A program made the translations under genes and the position numbers. Below, piece by piece: positions 1-11,100 of a DNA stretch of 64,000 bases. The notes under the pieces were generated by a model. It did no database searches and had not been told where the DNA came from. It was given only the letters and a program-made list of their open reading frames with translations. Positions within the stretch are counted from its first letter, which is position 1. Every line of letters starts with the position of its first letter. Source of the stretch: Prinia subflava (lineage: Eukaryota; Chordata; Aves; Passeriformes; Cisticolidae). The stretch spans positions 2,668,501 to 2,732,500 of the forward strand of contig NW_026960607.1 of NCBI RefSeq assembly GCF_021018805.1, written 5' to 3'.

Positions 1-1026
1 TACTGACTCCGCATATGTTGCAGGAGTTGTGTCCAGAGCAGAACAAGCCATCCTGCAAGAGGTGTCTAACGTGGCAGTTTTTGAGTTGCTCTCAAAACTG
101 GTCAAGCTGGTCTCCTACCGAGAGCAACCATTTTATGTGATGCATACAAGGTCCCATACTGATTTTCCAGGGTTCATTGCTGAGGGAAACAGGAGGGCAG
201 ATGCTCTTGCTGCCCCTGCAGTAATGTCCCCTCTGCTGAATATTTTTGAGCAGGCAAAACTCAGCCATCAACTTTTCAACTGGCTTGGTGTGACAATTCC
301 GTATCTCCTATCAACAAGCCAGGGCCATTGTGGCCTCATGTCCCTCCTGTCAACAACACGCCCTTCCCACCTTACATGCAGGCGTAAACCCCAGAGGACT
401 GAACAGCTGTGAGCTGTGGCAAATGGATGTTACCCACATTCCAGCGTTTGGTAGACAAAAATACGTTCATGTGTCTGTGGACACCTTGTCCGGTGCAGTC
501 TTTGCCTCTGCCCACACAGGGGAAAAAGCCTCAGATGCTATCAAGCATCTAATACAGGCTTTCTCCTTCATGGGCATCCCGAAGGCCTTGAAAAGCAACA
601 ATGGCCCTGCGCACTGCTCCGAGGAGCTCTGCAGCTTCCTGCAACAATGAGGAGTGGAGCACAAAACAGGCATCCCCCATTCACCGACCGCCAAGCCATG
701 GTAGAAAGGACCCACCGTAAGATCAAGCAGGTCCTTGCTCAACAACAACCAGTTTTAAAGGTGGAACCACCCCCGATCTGACTGGCCAGGGCATTATATA
801 CAATCAATTTTTTAAACCGCTCTTTTGAGGTTTTGAACCTGCCAATCACACTTCATTTTGGAGCAAACAGACAGGTGCAGATCAAGGAGAGGCCACCAGT
901 TCTGGTGAAGATCCCTGAGACCAGACAGACAGAAGGGCCTCATGAGTTGGTTACGTGGGGACGTGGGTACGCTTGCATGTCTACCCCCACTGGCCTGAAA
1001 TGTATCTCATCCAAGTGGTCGAGGCC
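1..1026 (+). pseudogene. pol: ERV-A pol remnant: end of RNase H plus integrase
   Basis: The window opens inside RNase H: a TDSAYV motif starts at base 2, with catalytic D at 5-7, and HTRSHT plus a GNRRAD motif follow around 140-205. Integrase follows. The zinc-binding part is damaged, with a frame change near 285-302; the CPSC pair of the HHCC module is read in the new frame. The first catalytic D (in WQMDVT) is at 426-428. The second is read as N (597-599, SNNGP where related copies have TDNGP). A stop lies at 648-650 and further breaks follow before the C-terminal domain (about 890-1020). The same gene continues after the solo LTR, at 1559-~1640. It cannot make an active enzyme. Its closest relative in the window is the integrase of ERV-C. 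Confidence 0.85.
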
Positions 1027-1552
1027 TGTTGTGGTGTGGGTTTTTGCTTTGAGTTTTCAGGCCAGCTTTCTATTTCATTTGTGTTACGATTTAAATTATG
1101 CATACCGTTATGTGTCAATTCTTGGTATCCCTGCCCCTGTTTCTAAAACCTTCCTTGCCAATCTTCCTTAGCTCAATATATCATTTGCTATTTTGTATCA
1201 TTACACTCCTTTTGCTATTCCCATTGGATTTGGTTCTGTATCCCCGCCTTAGACTCTTCCCTGAGTGAACCCTCATTGGTTGTTTGCTTTGTTTTGCCCT
1301 TTCTATAAAACCCAGGGCAGGAGGCGTGCTCCCGGTTCTTGGGGTTCAGCTTTAGGCTTTATTCTTCAGTTGTACCTTTAATAAATCTCCTCAGTTTACC
1401 CTAAAACCTGTCTCGCCTCTGCTTCATCTCTGCGCCCTAGAAGCGACCGCTGAGAGCATCAGAGTCCCTGGGCAGTGGAGGAAGAGTCTCCCCGGGGGAA
1501 TTTGTGCACCCTAATGCTGCAGTGCGCATCCTGGGAAACACACACCGCGACA
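1027..1552 (+). mobile_element. Solo LTR inserted in ERV-A, TSD GAGGCC
   Basis: This 526-bp block begins TGTTGTGG and ends CCGCGACA. It is flanked by the 6-bp direct repeat GAGGCC at 1021-1026 and 1553-1558, so both ends are firm. A TATA box (TATAAAA) lies near 1304 and AATAAA near 1380, so its sense is +. It separates the integrase C-terminus from env. The reverse-strand LTR at 29648-30270 is the same family; this copy lacks about 100 bp present there, just after TGTCAATTCTT. Confidence 0.93.
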
Positions 1553-3205
1553 GAGGCCCTACGCCCCAAAGGTCTCAGGGAAAAATGACAACATTCCACA
1601 GGTCACAAAGGCAGCTTTAAGGAGAAAACACAAGGAGAAGGACACATGGGAAGAACTTCCCTTTCCCCCTAGTCCCTGTCCAGGTGATTGTGTTTTATTT
1701 TAAGTCTTTTCCAGTTACACTGCATCGAGCCCCGACCTGAGCCTCCATCCAAAAGAGCACCCTGTGGATACCACTGTTCCTGGTTGCCTGCTTTGTCCCG
1801 CAAATGCGACGGTGGATCGTGGTGCAGCCGAAGGCCAATGTGTGGGCCACGCTTGCCAGAGCGATGGGCCAAGACCACATTTGTTTGTCCTCGGCATCAG
1901 CAGCCGATCCATTGTCGACCTGTCTCGTGGGGATCCCTTTTAAGCCTGAGGAATTCCCCCCTCCTCTGTTGAAGGTTAATTATGGCTAATGTTAACAGAC
2001 TGAAACCACCCCATAGAGTCGCTCGGTCCTTCATTTCCCACAAAGTAGATATACCCATCCATAACCCCTTAGTTTTGTGGAGAGATTATGTTGCCACCAT
2101 GCCTCAGTTGTCTGAAGCCCCCGTTGAGTTCGAGATCCTTGGTTCCTCCAGCTCCACGTGGTGTGGTCAGTTTATGTTTGATCCACCCAAAGGCCAGGAG
2201 AAGCTGTTCCGCCCAGTTCTCCAGATAAAGGAAGTATATAAAGCTGGAACATGGTGCAACAGGATCGCCCATGTAATTATGGCCTCTACTCTAAATTATA
2301 AGCCCCTGGCCCTTCCCAAAGGTAGTTTCCTTATTTTTGGTGACTGAGCGTGGGCAGGCATCCCCCTCGCCTGACAGGAGGTCCATGCACCCTTGGCCCT
2401 TTGAGCCTGTTTACCCCAAATAAAACCCAGGTTATGAATTGGAAAAAGAAAAACTCTACTGTTATTTTGGCCTCAGAAAGGATCAAAAAGAGAGATCTGG
2501 CTGATTTGGACCCAGACTGTGACTTGGAAATTGTTCATTGGTCTAGACCTAAAGGTGTCGCCATCACAGTCTTTTTGCCGTGGGTCTCGGCAGCAAAAGC
2601 ACTCGGAGAATTGGGCCATCTAGAGTGCTGGGTGGCTAAACGGGCAAACTTTACTTCCAACACCCTGGCTGACCTCCTGGCAGATGAGGAGATTACAAGG
2701 CAGGCGACACTTCAAAACAGAGCCGCGATTGATTATCTCCTCCTCCTCCATGGCCATCACTGCGAGGAGTTTGAAGGACTCTGTTGTTTTAATCTAACCT
2801 TGAAGGCAGAAAACATCTGTAAGGCTATTAATCACATGTGGGACCTGGTACATGAAATCAAGCGGGAAAACAACAATCGGTTCAGTGGACTTTTCAAAGG
2901 TTGGGGGGCTCTCGGGTTGGGCAAGTTCTATTTTAAAAACTGGTTTGTTAGTTGTGTTTATCCTCGTCATTTTTGCAATTGCCTTTGGAATTATTAAGAG
3001 GATGATCAGTAAGATGATTTTGGGTGCAACCTCTCCCCCTTCTGTTAATCAAGTTACGATTCCAAGTGCTCCAGAAGAGTACGAAATGCATGAGATAGGA
3101 GATGCAGAAGAGCAGCCCTTCCCTCCTTACCCTCCTTATGAGGACACTTCAGAATGGGTTGATGAATCAGACCCACAATTCAAATATCCTCCACCATCCT
3201 TCTAA
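1553..3205 (+). pseudogene. env: ERV-A env remnant (after the last codons of integrase)
   Basis: The first bases finish integrase. Env surface subunit is recognisable from about 1804: the VWATLARAMG and CLVGIPF segments are homologous to ERV-C Env at 35360-35460. The frame breaks at least twice, with a stop at 2345-2347 and a frame change near 2852-2910. The transmembrane subunit follows, with an LQNRAAIDYLLL segment near 2715-2750, then CEEFEGLCC (the CX6CC motif of covalently linked Env types), a hydrophobic anchor around 2925-2995 and a cytoplasmic tail of about 70 residues ending at 3205. The tail contains PPYPPY. As it stands it cannot give a complete Env. Whether the lineage is closer to alpharetroviruses or to other class II ERVs cannot be settled here. 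Confidence 0.85.
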
Positions 3206-3230
3206 TTCTCATAATTTTAAAAAACAAAAC

Positions 3231-3237
3231 GGGGAGA
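3231..3237 (+). other. Polypurine tract of ERV-A
   Basis: GGGGAGA sits directly before the LTR start TGTAGTGG at 3238, after an A-rich stretch. This is the expected position of the plus-strand primer. ERV-C has the same GGGGGAGA-TGT arrangement at its own 3' LTR. Confidence 0.75.
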
Positions 3238-3770
3238 TGTAGTGGTGTGTTCTTCATATTTTATAATTTTTTCTAAGTTCTTTGTAAAATGGTTTGTTCC
3301 TTGTACCCCCTGTTTTGCCTTCCTGTTAGTTGCCCCTGGTAATCCCCCAGTAACTGTTAGGTGTTAATCCTTTCCCCCCTTCTCCCCAGAGCCTGCCTGT
3401 CATCTCAGAGCCTTGCCTCAGCTAGAAAGTTTTATCAGGGGCTTCGAGTGATTGGCTAGGTTTGGGGAAAATTCCCTTCTCTCCCTTATGTATGGTCCTC
3501 GTTTGTCAGTCACCTTCCTCGCTTCTTCGGTATTGAACCCAATTGATTGTACCCTCCTCACCACCCTCTGTTCCACCTCCCCATAAAAGGGGGTCCCAAA
3601 AATGCCAAAAGTGGCTTGGTCAGAGCAAGTTCTTTGCAGGTGGGGAGGATCCGCCTGACCCCTCAAATAAACCCCCTTGGATTTACTCAGCCGGCTCCTC
3701 CCTTTATTCTCCACCATCGTCTGCCCCTTGCCACCTGTGCACTTGACGTTTCGTAAGAACCAAGACCCAC
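3238..3770 (+). repeat. ERV-A 3' LTR (right edge approximate)
   Basis: The LTR starts with TG right after the polypurine tract. An inverted CCAAT motif (GATTGG) lies near 3450, a CATAAAAGG TATA-like box near 3582 and AATAAA near 3665. These mark U3, R and U5 in the + direction. No second copy or target duplication is visible, so the end is placed only roughly; it could lie anywhere from about 3750 to 3845. Confidence 0.75.
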
Positions 3771-5412
3771 TGGATCAACTTGGCTTGCACTGCATGCCAG
3801 CCATACCTGCTGCTTGCCGCGGTGTCTGAGCTAGCCTGGAACAGGGAGGGACCGTGTTCTGAAAGGCACCTGTGACAGCTGATAAGCTCCCTGACACTTC
3901 TGGGACACCTCCAGTGGTTTCATTCTGGTGTTGGTGAGGGTGCTACACGAGTTCCTCAGCCTTTGGTGGGAATAAAATACTCATGTTGATGCTTTCTTCT
4001 CTGTGGCTCAAGGATCTTTTTGGGACTGTTTGTGGTTGTTTGCTAACACACTTGGATGCTTTTGATTTTTCATCACAGCTGTCATTCTTTCTTGTTCTGC
4101 AGCTTCACATTCAGATTTTGCATCTTTTACATGTGTTGGATACAACTTCTTTTTTATTTCCTATACATCCTTTTGTTCAGTTGGAGGCTCCCTTTTCTTT
4201 TAGTGACCATTGGTGAGTTCATAGCTGCCATTCCAGACCTGTTCTCCATCTTTTTTCTCATGCCTGTACTCTTCTCTGCTCCACCATGTTTCTTCACTTC
4301 TCAAGCCTCTGGTGTTGCACCAGGTCTGTTTTCCTGTATTATGTTATCCATAAATGTCTCATTCTAGATGAAATTCCTTGTTATTTTTATCTGTATAAAA
4401 CTGTGATTGTGCCTGTAGAAGATAACACAGATAAAAATTAGCCCTAGAACCTGAGCATTTAGGAAAAAATGCTGTTAATGCTTATGAAGTAAAAAGAGGT
4501 TACAGGCAGGTCAAGAAAAGGTTAAATAGATAAAGCTGGACAAGGTTCAGTCCTGATGTCTTGCAAATTCAGAATGCAACATACAGTCCATTTTCACAGG
4601 CACTGTAAAATTACATTTTACCCACCCCATCTTTATCCTGAACATGGAAGTTCATGTTATAACAAGGTCTTTACACAGCAGTTTTTGTCTCAGGAACCAG
4701 GGTGTGGGGCAGGCAAGTGTTGAACTTTTTTTTTGCTGTAGGGAAGCAGTATGGTAATTTTCCATCACTCTTGTCACTTGAACAATATAATCTCTAGGCC
4801 TTCTGGACACCTTTATGAGATGTATTTTATTTCAGTCTGTCCTTGCTATCCTACTGAGATTGTTTTAACCTGTCAAACTTGGTAGCACACTTAGGCAACA
4901 TTCTTTTATTGCATGTATTCTGAATTTGACTCTTGTTCTGTGGGGAATGTAGTGCAACGGCCAACAGTCATTTTATTTGTCACCTTTAACAACCATCAGG
5001 AAGAGAGAACTGTGTCTGTTTATGATGAGCTAGAAGGTAGTCACCCTTAAGCTATTCATTCCTCAGTCCACCAAGACCAAAATTGTACTGCTCCTCTAAA
5101 TGACAGCAACATCTAATGTAATAACTCAGAATGTATTAACTAACTAAATGCATGCCATTATTTTTCTGTGTTAATTTGGCTTTAGACAAGTAATCAAAGC
5201 CAAAGCAAAACATCATATTATAAATGCTATAGAACATTTGAAAACCCTTCAGAGCTTCATGATCCATTTTTATCTGCTAGTATCTTGCTAGTTCTGAGTA
5301 TTCTTGGCAAAAATGTGTAATAGAGATACAGTACCCTGAACAGTAGATACCTACAATGGTACACTGAAACTGCTGTGTCTGGCCAGCTCATCTCTGCAGT
5401 ATGGCGAATTCC
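3771..5412. other. No gene seen; AT-rich sequence
   Basis: The short open frames here are low-complexity or lack any recognisable family. The first 70 bases may still belong to the ERV-A LTR. No CR1 or LTR was recognised. Confidence 0.6.
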
Positions 5413-5417
5413 CTCAG

Positions 5418-5979
5418 TGTCCTGGGGTGACAGGACATTTTCATGCTTTGTATCCCAAATCGTGGTTGGTTTTCTTTTTTTTTTTGTTTTTTTTTTTTTT
5501 TTTTCCCTGTTCCCGTGTGCCCAGTTTGTTTTGTCTGTGGCTGAGCCCCTCCCCCGGCTGCTTGCTTCTGGCTTGCTGCTAGCTTTAGGCTGCTTTTGCT
5601 GGCTTTGCTCTTTGCTTTCTGCTTTTTGCTTGTTTTTTTGCCATCTTTTTCTGCTTTTGTGTTTCCCCTTCTTTCCTTCCTCCCTTCCCTGAAGACATCG
5701 GACCTGCTTCGGGCCCGGATTCGGGAACATCAAGGGAACACCCCCCGGAGTCTGCACGTGAAAGAAGCTTTGGCACCCTCCCCAGCAGAGACTGCTCACC
5801 CTCTCTTGGACTGGTGAAAACATTTCTTGTCATCTCGGACTGTTTTCCTTGTGTTGGGGAGTGTTTTTTTTTCATTGTTTCTCAATAAATAAGTTTTTTC
5901 CACCTTCTCCTCTGAGGAAATTCCTCCCGAACCCGGTGGTGGGGGAGGGAGTTGGGGAATTTTGTCCTAAACTAGGACA
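5418..5979 (+). repeat. ERV-B 5' LTR
   Basis: It begins TGTCCTGGGG and ends CTAGGACA, with 6-bp terminal inverted repeats. A long T-rich stretch spans about 5465-5505, followed by a pyrimidine-rich segment. AATAAA lies near 5884. No clear TATA box was seen. Open frames crossing it on either strand are shadows. Confidence 0.95.
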
Positions 5980-5987
5980 AACAAATT

Positions 5988-6005
5988 TGGTGGCCCGTAC
6001 GGGGA
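5988..6005 (+). promoter_or_regulatory. ERV-B primer-binding site, tRNA-Ile(AAU) type
   Basis: TGGTGGCCCGTACGGGGA is an 18-base match to the complement of the 3' end of vertebrate tRNA-Ile(AAU) including CCA, as I recall that tRNA. It lies 8 bases after the LTR, a longer gap than the 2-3 bases common in other retroviruses. Confidence 0.85.
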
Positions 6006-6077
6006 GCGATCATACAAAGTGGAAAAAACTTTATTCTAATAATATTTTGGTTTCTGTTGTTTTGTGGGCATATTGGT

Positions 6078-8030
6078 ATGTCTCTTTTTGAAGGTATAAT
6101 GTCATGTGGAGTGAAAGCCTGCCTTTATTTCTGGTCATTAGGGTTCTTTGAAGTTTTAATACCTTTTTGGTCATTAGGTTTATTCTCTTATCCAGCAATA
6201 GCCCCGATATTGTCCTTGATGCATAGCTTTTGTAACCGTGGGGCACTAACCAGAATATTTATCGGGCTGGGCTTGGTTGTGTTGATTTGTAAGAGGTTCA
6301 TAAAAATGTTGCTATCGTTTCCAGGAATGGATGGTTCATGGTTATGGTTGTGTGCTCAGTTTGTTAGGGGAGAAGCAGGGGAGGAGGCTTTTCAGCCTTT
6401 GCTCTCCTTCTTCTCCTCCGAATTGTTTACATCTCTATTAGAAAATGTTTGGTTATCCCTGACTGCCAAGGACACCATCTTTCTGGCATTCAATTTAGTA
6501 AGCTTTCTTTATACAGTCTGCAGTTTATATAAGATGAAGGCTGAGATTTCTAGAGGGGCTGGTGAGACTCCTGATTTAGGAGTGAAACCAAGGGTGAAGA
6601 ATTCTGAGTGGTGTGGGAAATGGGAGGATATGGGCCAAATTTTAAAGGACTTTTCTGATCCTGTAGTCTGGGACTTCCCATCTGAACAAATTCAGAACCC
6701 AGCTGAGGTGGTAAAGTATCTGAAAGAGAGGTGCCATGGTAACACTAAGGAGGAAAGGATCATTGCAGTGAGCTGGGCCCTGGCACATGCTTATCGCACC
6801 CTGCTAGATACTGTAGGGCAGCAGATAGAGGAAAGGGAACAGGGAGATAAATTAGTTACTGTCCCAGTCACTCAGGCTGCAGCAAACATCCCAGGCTCCA
6901 GGCCAGTAGTTAAACCAGACAGTAAGCCCCAACCAATGGCTGTTGCTGCAAATACAAAAGGTGGAAAGTGTAAAGGCAAGACTGACCGAAGGGTGGAGGA
7001 TGATGATGATCCAAGAGATGGACCATCACCAAAATCAGAGACCACAGCAAGTGGCATAGATTCCGGAGCCAATATTGATTCCTTCTCCCTGAAGGACCTT
7101 CGAGGCCTAAGGAAGGATTATAGGCGACAGCCCGATGAGTCTATAATTAGTTGGCTAGTCCGCCTTTGGGATGCGGCAGGGGAGGCTACCATTCTGGATG
7201 GCACTGAAGCGAGGCATTTAGGATCCCTGTCACATGATCCTGTCATCGACCAAGGCATGATGAGGAGGGCTAGCCCTCACAGCCTCTGGGAACGGGTCCT
7301 GGACAGCGTAGCACAAAGATACCTGTGTGCAGATGACCTTTATATTCAGCAGACACGGTGGAAGACCATAGAACAGGGGATCCAACGCCTGAGGGAGATG
7401 GCAGTGGTAGAGATCATTTTTTCAGATGATATAAAAACTAGGAATCCGGACTTAGTACCGTGCACACCTGTAATGTGGAGGAAACTTGTGCGCCTTGGGC
7501 CACCTGAATACGCTTCTGCTCTAGCAATAATAAAGCGGGATGAGGTATATGAGACTGTGCTCGATATGGCAAAGAAGCTTCGGGCATATGCAGATGCTGT
7601 ACATGGCCCAACTCATGCCAGAATTGCAGCTGTGGAAACACGACTGCAGAAATTAGAAGATAAAATAGAGGAAAGTCGTAAGAAACTCAGGGAAGAGATT
7701 AAGGAGGACCTCCTCCAAATCTCAGCTGTACAAATTAGAGGCCCTAGTATCCAACGCAGACGTTCCTCTGTTGGGGAGAGAAGGTACACCCCACGAGCTG
7801 AGTTGTGGTTCTTTGTACGCGAGTCTGGAGAAAACATGAGGAGATGGGATGGGAAGCCTACTGCTGCTCTGGCACAACGGGTGCGTGAATTGAAGGAAGG
7901 TAGGAAAAGGGAAGCAGCTCCAGTTGCCCGTACTCGAACTGTCAGGCATAATGATGATGATGACTTGTCCGATCCCCTTGAAGGAACTTCCAAGACATAT
8001 GTCTCAGGAGAGAAGGATAACCAGGCTTAG
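6078..8030 (+). CDS. gag: ERV-B Gag polyprotein (650 aa) with hydrophobic N-terminus
   Basis: This structural protein would form the particle core. I place the start at the first in-frame ATG, 6078; further ATGs at 6099 and 6534 are possible. Residues 1-150 are strongly hydrophobic, with about three potential membrane segments (near residues 18-50, 75-95 and 130-150), which is unusual for Gag. The rest is polar: an acidic patch near residue 310, a capsid-like helical region (about 335-500), a predicted coiled coil (about 514-549) and a basic tail. No CCHC zinc knuckle is present. The frame ends at UAG (8028-8030), and pol continues in the same frame. Identification as Gag rests on position between primer site and protease, and on the family being ERV-L; sequence alone gives weak evidence. 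Confidence 0.85.
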   Translation: MSLFEGIMSCGVKACLYFWSLGFFEVLIPFWSLGLFSYPAIAPILSLMHSFCNRGALTRIFIGLGLVVLICKRFIKMLLSFPGMDGSWLWLCAQFVRGEAGEEAFQPLLSFFSSELFTSLLENVWLSLTAKDTIFLAFNLVSFLYTVCSLYKMKAEISRGAGETPDLGVKPRVKNSEWCGKWEDMGQILKDFSDPVVWDFPSEQIQNPAEVVKYLKERCHGNTKEERIIAVSWALAHAYRTLLDTVGQQIEEREQGDKLVTVPVTQAAANIPGSRPVVKPDSKPQPMAVAANTKGGKCKGKTDRRVEDDDDPRDGPSPKSETTASGIDSGANIDSFSLKDLRGLRKDYRRQPDESIISWLVRLWDAAGEATILDGTEARHLGSLSHDPVIDQGMMRRASPHSLWERVLDSVAQRYLCADDLYIQQTRWKTIEQGIQRLREMAVVEIIFSDDIKTRNPDLVPCTPVMWRKLVRLGPPEYASALAIIKRDEVYETVLDMAKKLRAYADAVHGPTHARIAAVETRLQKLEDKIEESRKKLREEIKEDLLQISAVQIRGPSIQRRRSSVGERRYTPRAELWFFVRESGENMRRWDGKPTAALAQRVRELKEGRKREAAPVARTRTVRHNDDDDLSDPLEGTSKTYVSGEKDNQA

Positions 8031-8105
8031 AGGGGCCCTGCCTCTAGCCAGGAAGAGGCACGGGAAAACCGAGTCTTTTGGACTGTGTGGGTTCTATGGC
8101 CTGGC
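8028..8105 (+). promoter_or_regulatory. Candidate stop-codon readthrough element at the gag-pol junction
   Basis: UAG at 8028-8030 is followed by a 9-base spacer. A 6-bp stem follows (8040-8045 with 8054-8059, GCCUCU/AGAGGC) with an 8-base loop. Loop bases 8047-8052 (GCCAGG) are exactly complementary to 8100-8105 (CCUGGC), so an H-type pseudoknot is possible. Gag and pol share a frame with no other stop. Gammaretroviruses use UAG, an 8-base spacer and a pseudoknot in this way. Use here is inferred. Confidence 0.6.
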
Positions 8106-11100
8106 ACATCAGAGCCACAGAAATATAAAGCTTTGGTTGACACCGGTTCTCAGTGTACCCTAATGCCATCAGAACATGAGGGAACAGAACCTATTTCTAT
8201 TGTCGGGGTGACAGGGGGATCACAAGAACTGACCCTGTTGGAAGCCAAGGTGAGCCTGACTGGGAAGGAGTGGCAGGAACATCCGACTGTGACTGGCCCA
8301 GAGGCTCCGAGTATTCTGGGCATAGACTATCTCAGGAATGGCTATTACAAAGACCCTAAGGGGTTCAGATGGGCTTTTGGAATAGCTGCTGTGGAGGCAG
8401 AGGGCATTAAGAAATTGAACACCTTGCCTGGATTATCAGAGAACCCATCTGCAGTAGGACTCCTGAAGGTAGAAGAGCAACGAGTACCTGTTGCCACCTC
8501 AACAGTGCATCGCCGGCAGTATCGAACAAATCGAGATGCTGTGATCCCCATCCACAAGATGATCCGAGAGCTGGAGAGCCAAGGGGTAGTCAGCAAAACC
8601 CACTCACCCTTCAACAGTCCCATCTGGCCTGTGCGTAAATCTGAAGGAGAATGGAGACTGACCGTGGATTACCGTGCTTTGAATGAAGTGACTCCACCGC
8701 TGAGCGCCGCTGTGCCGGACATGCTGGAACTCCAGTACGAGCTGGAGTCCAAGGCAGCAAAGTGGTATGCCACAATCGACATCGCTAATGCGTTTTTCTC
8801 CATTCCTCTGGCTGCAGAATGCAGGCCTCAGTTTGCTTTCACCTGGAGAGGCGTGCAGTACACCTGGAACCGATTGCCCCAGGGGTGGAAGCACAGTCCC
8901 ACCATCTGCCATGGACTGATCCAGACTACGCTAGAAAAGGGTGAGGCTCCAGAACATTTACAATACATTGATGATATCATTGTGTGGGGAAACACAGCAG
9001 CAGAAGTGTTTGAGAAAGGAGAGAAAATCATCCAAATTCTCCTGGAAGCTGGCTTTGCCATTAAGAAAAGTAAAGTTAAGGGACCTGCTCGGGAGATCCA
9101 GTTCCTGGGAGTGAAGTGGCAAGATGGACGGCGCCAGATTCCTACTGATGTCATCAATAAAATCACAGCTATGTCCCCACCAACCAACAAGAAGGAAACA
9201 CAAGCTTTCTTAGGTGCTATAGGTTTCTGGAGGATGCACATTCCTGAATATAGTCAGATTGTGAGCCCTCTTTACTTGGTTACCCGTAAGAAGAACGATT
9301 TCTATTGGGGCCCTGAACAGCAACAAGCCTTTGCCCAGATCAAGCAGGAGATTGCTCATGCGGTAGCCCATGGCCCCGTCAGGACAGGACCAGAGGTGAA
9401 GAACGTGCTCTACTCTGCAGCTGGGAACCATGGCCTGTCCTGGAGCCTTTGGCAGAAGGTGCCTGGTGAGACCCGAGGCCGACCACTGGGATTCTGGAGT
9501 CGGAGCTACAGAGGGTCTGAAGCCAACTACACCCCAACAGAGAAAGAAATCCTGGCCGCGTATGAAGGAGTCCAAGCTGCTTCAGAAGTGATTGGTACCG
9601 AGGCACAACTCTTCCTGGCACCTCGACTACCCGTGCTGGGGTGGATGTTTAGAGGAAAGGTTCCCTCTACCCACCATGCTACCAATGCTACATGGAGCAA
9701 GTGGATTGCCCTCATTACACAGCGCGCCCAAATTGGGAAACTAAATCGTCCTGGGATTCTGGAGGTAATTACAAATTGGCCTGAGGGTGAAAGCTTCAGT
9801 CTTACTGGTGAAGAGGGAGAAGAGCAAGTGACCCGTGCCGAAGAAGCTCCACCATATAACCAACTGCCAGCAGAAGACACACGCTACGCTCTTTTCACTG
9901 ACGGTTCCTGTCGCCTTGTGGGGATGAACCGCAAGTGGAAAGCAGCCGTATGGAGCCCCACACGACAAGTCGCACAAGCTATCGAAGGAGAAGGTGGATC
10001 GAGTCAACTTGCAGAGCTCAAAGCCGTTCAGTTGGCCCTGGACATTGCTGAAGCAGAGAAGTGGCCAAAACTTTACCTTTATACTGATTCCTGGATGGTA
10101 GCCAATGCTCTGTGGGGATGGCTGAAGAGATGGAAGGAGGCGAACTGGCAGCGCAGAGGAAAACCAATTTGGGCTGCTGAAGAATGGAAAGACATCGCTA
10201 CCCGGTTAGAGAAACTACCTGTGAAGGTTCGCCATGTAGATGCCCATGTCCCTAGAAGCAGAGCTAATGAGGAGCAGCAGAACAATCAGCAGGTAGATCA
10301 GGCTGCAAAGATAGGGGAGTTGAAGATAGATCTTGACTGGGAGCACAAAGGAGAGCTGTTCCTAGCACGATGGGCCCATGATGCCTCAGGCCACCAGGGC
10401 AGAGATGCCACCTATAAGTGGGCACGAGACCGAGGGGTGGATTTAACCATGGATAGCATTTCTCAGGTTATTCATGACTGTGAGACGTGTGCTGCCATTA
10501 AACAGGCTAAGCGGGTGAAGCCCCTCTGGTATGGGGGGCGGTGGTCCAAGTACAAGTATGGGGAGGCCTGGCAGATTGATTACATCACGCTGCCTCAAAC
10601 CCGCCAAGGCAAGCGCCATGTGCTAACCATGGTAGGAGCCACTACGGGATGGTTGGAAACCTACCCCGTGTCGCATGCTACAGCCCGCAACACCATCCTG
10701 GGCCTTGAAAAGCAGGTCCTTTGGAGGCATGGTACTCCTGAGAGGATTGAGTCAGACAATGGGACTCATTTTAAAAATAATCTTATTAACAACTGGGCTA
10801 GGGAACATGGCATCGAGTGGGTGTACCACATCCCCTACCATGCACCAGCTGCAGGTAAAGTGGAGAGGTACAATGGATTGTTAAAAACCACTTTGAAAGC
10901 ACTGGGTGGGGGGTCTTTCAAGAACTGGGAGCAGCATTCAGCAAGAGCCACCTGGTTAGTTAACACTCGAGGTTCCACCAACCGAGCAGGTCCTGCCCAG
11001 TCTGAGCCCCTTAATATAGTAGATGGAGATAAAGTCCCAGTGGCCCATGTCAGAGGTTTGTTGGGGAAGACAGTATGGATTAATCCTGCCTTGAGTACAG

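Larger units (their letters stand above)
1..3770 (+). mobile_element. ERV-A: partial class II-like provirus, 5' part outside the window
   Basis: The order RNase H, integrase, env, polypurine tract, LTR on the + strand is the 3' half of a provirus. Integrase resembles that of alpha/betaretrovirus-like (class II) ERVs, and Env carries a CX6CC motif. The element is old: both genes have stops and frameshifts, and an active-site integrase residue is changed. A solo LTR of another family lies inside it at 1027-1552. The 3' end near 3770 is approximate because no 5' LTR is available for comparison. Confidence 0.85.

Noticed and set aside
5257..5823. 188-codon reverse frame over the ERV-B 5' LTR, repeated over the 3' LTR
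   Set aside because: Lysine-rich low-complexity reading of the T-rich LTR; its duplication only reflects the LTR pair.
8828..9241. Reverse-strand open frames of 80-140 codons across ERV-B pol
   Set aside because: They mirror the long forward pol frame with intact catalytic motifs and resemble no protein.
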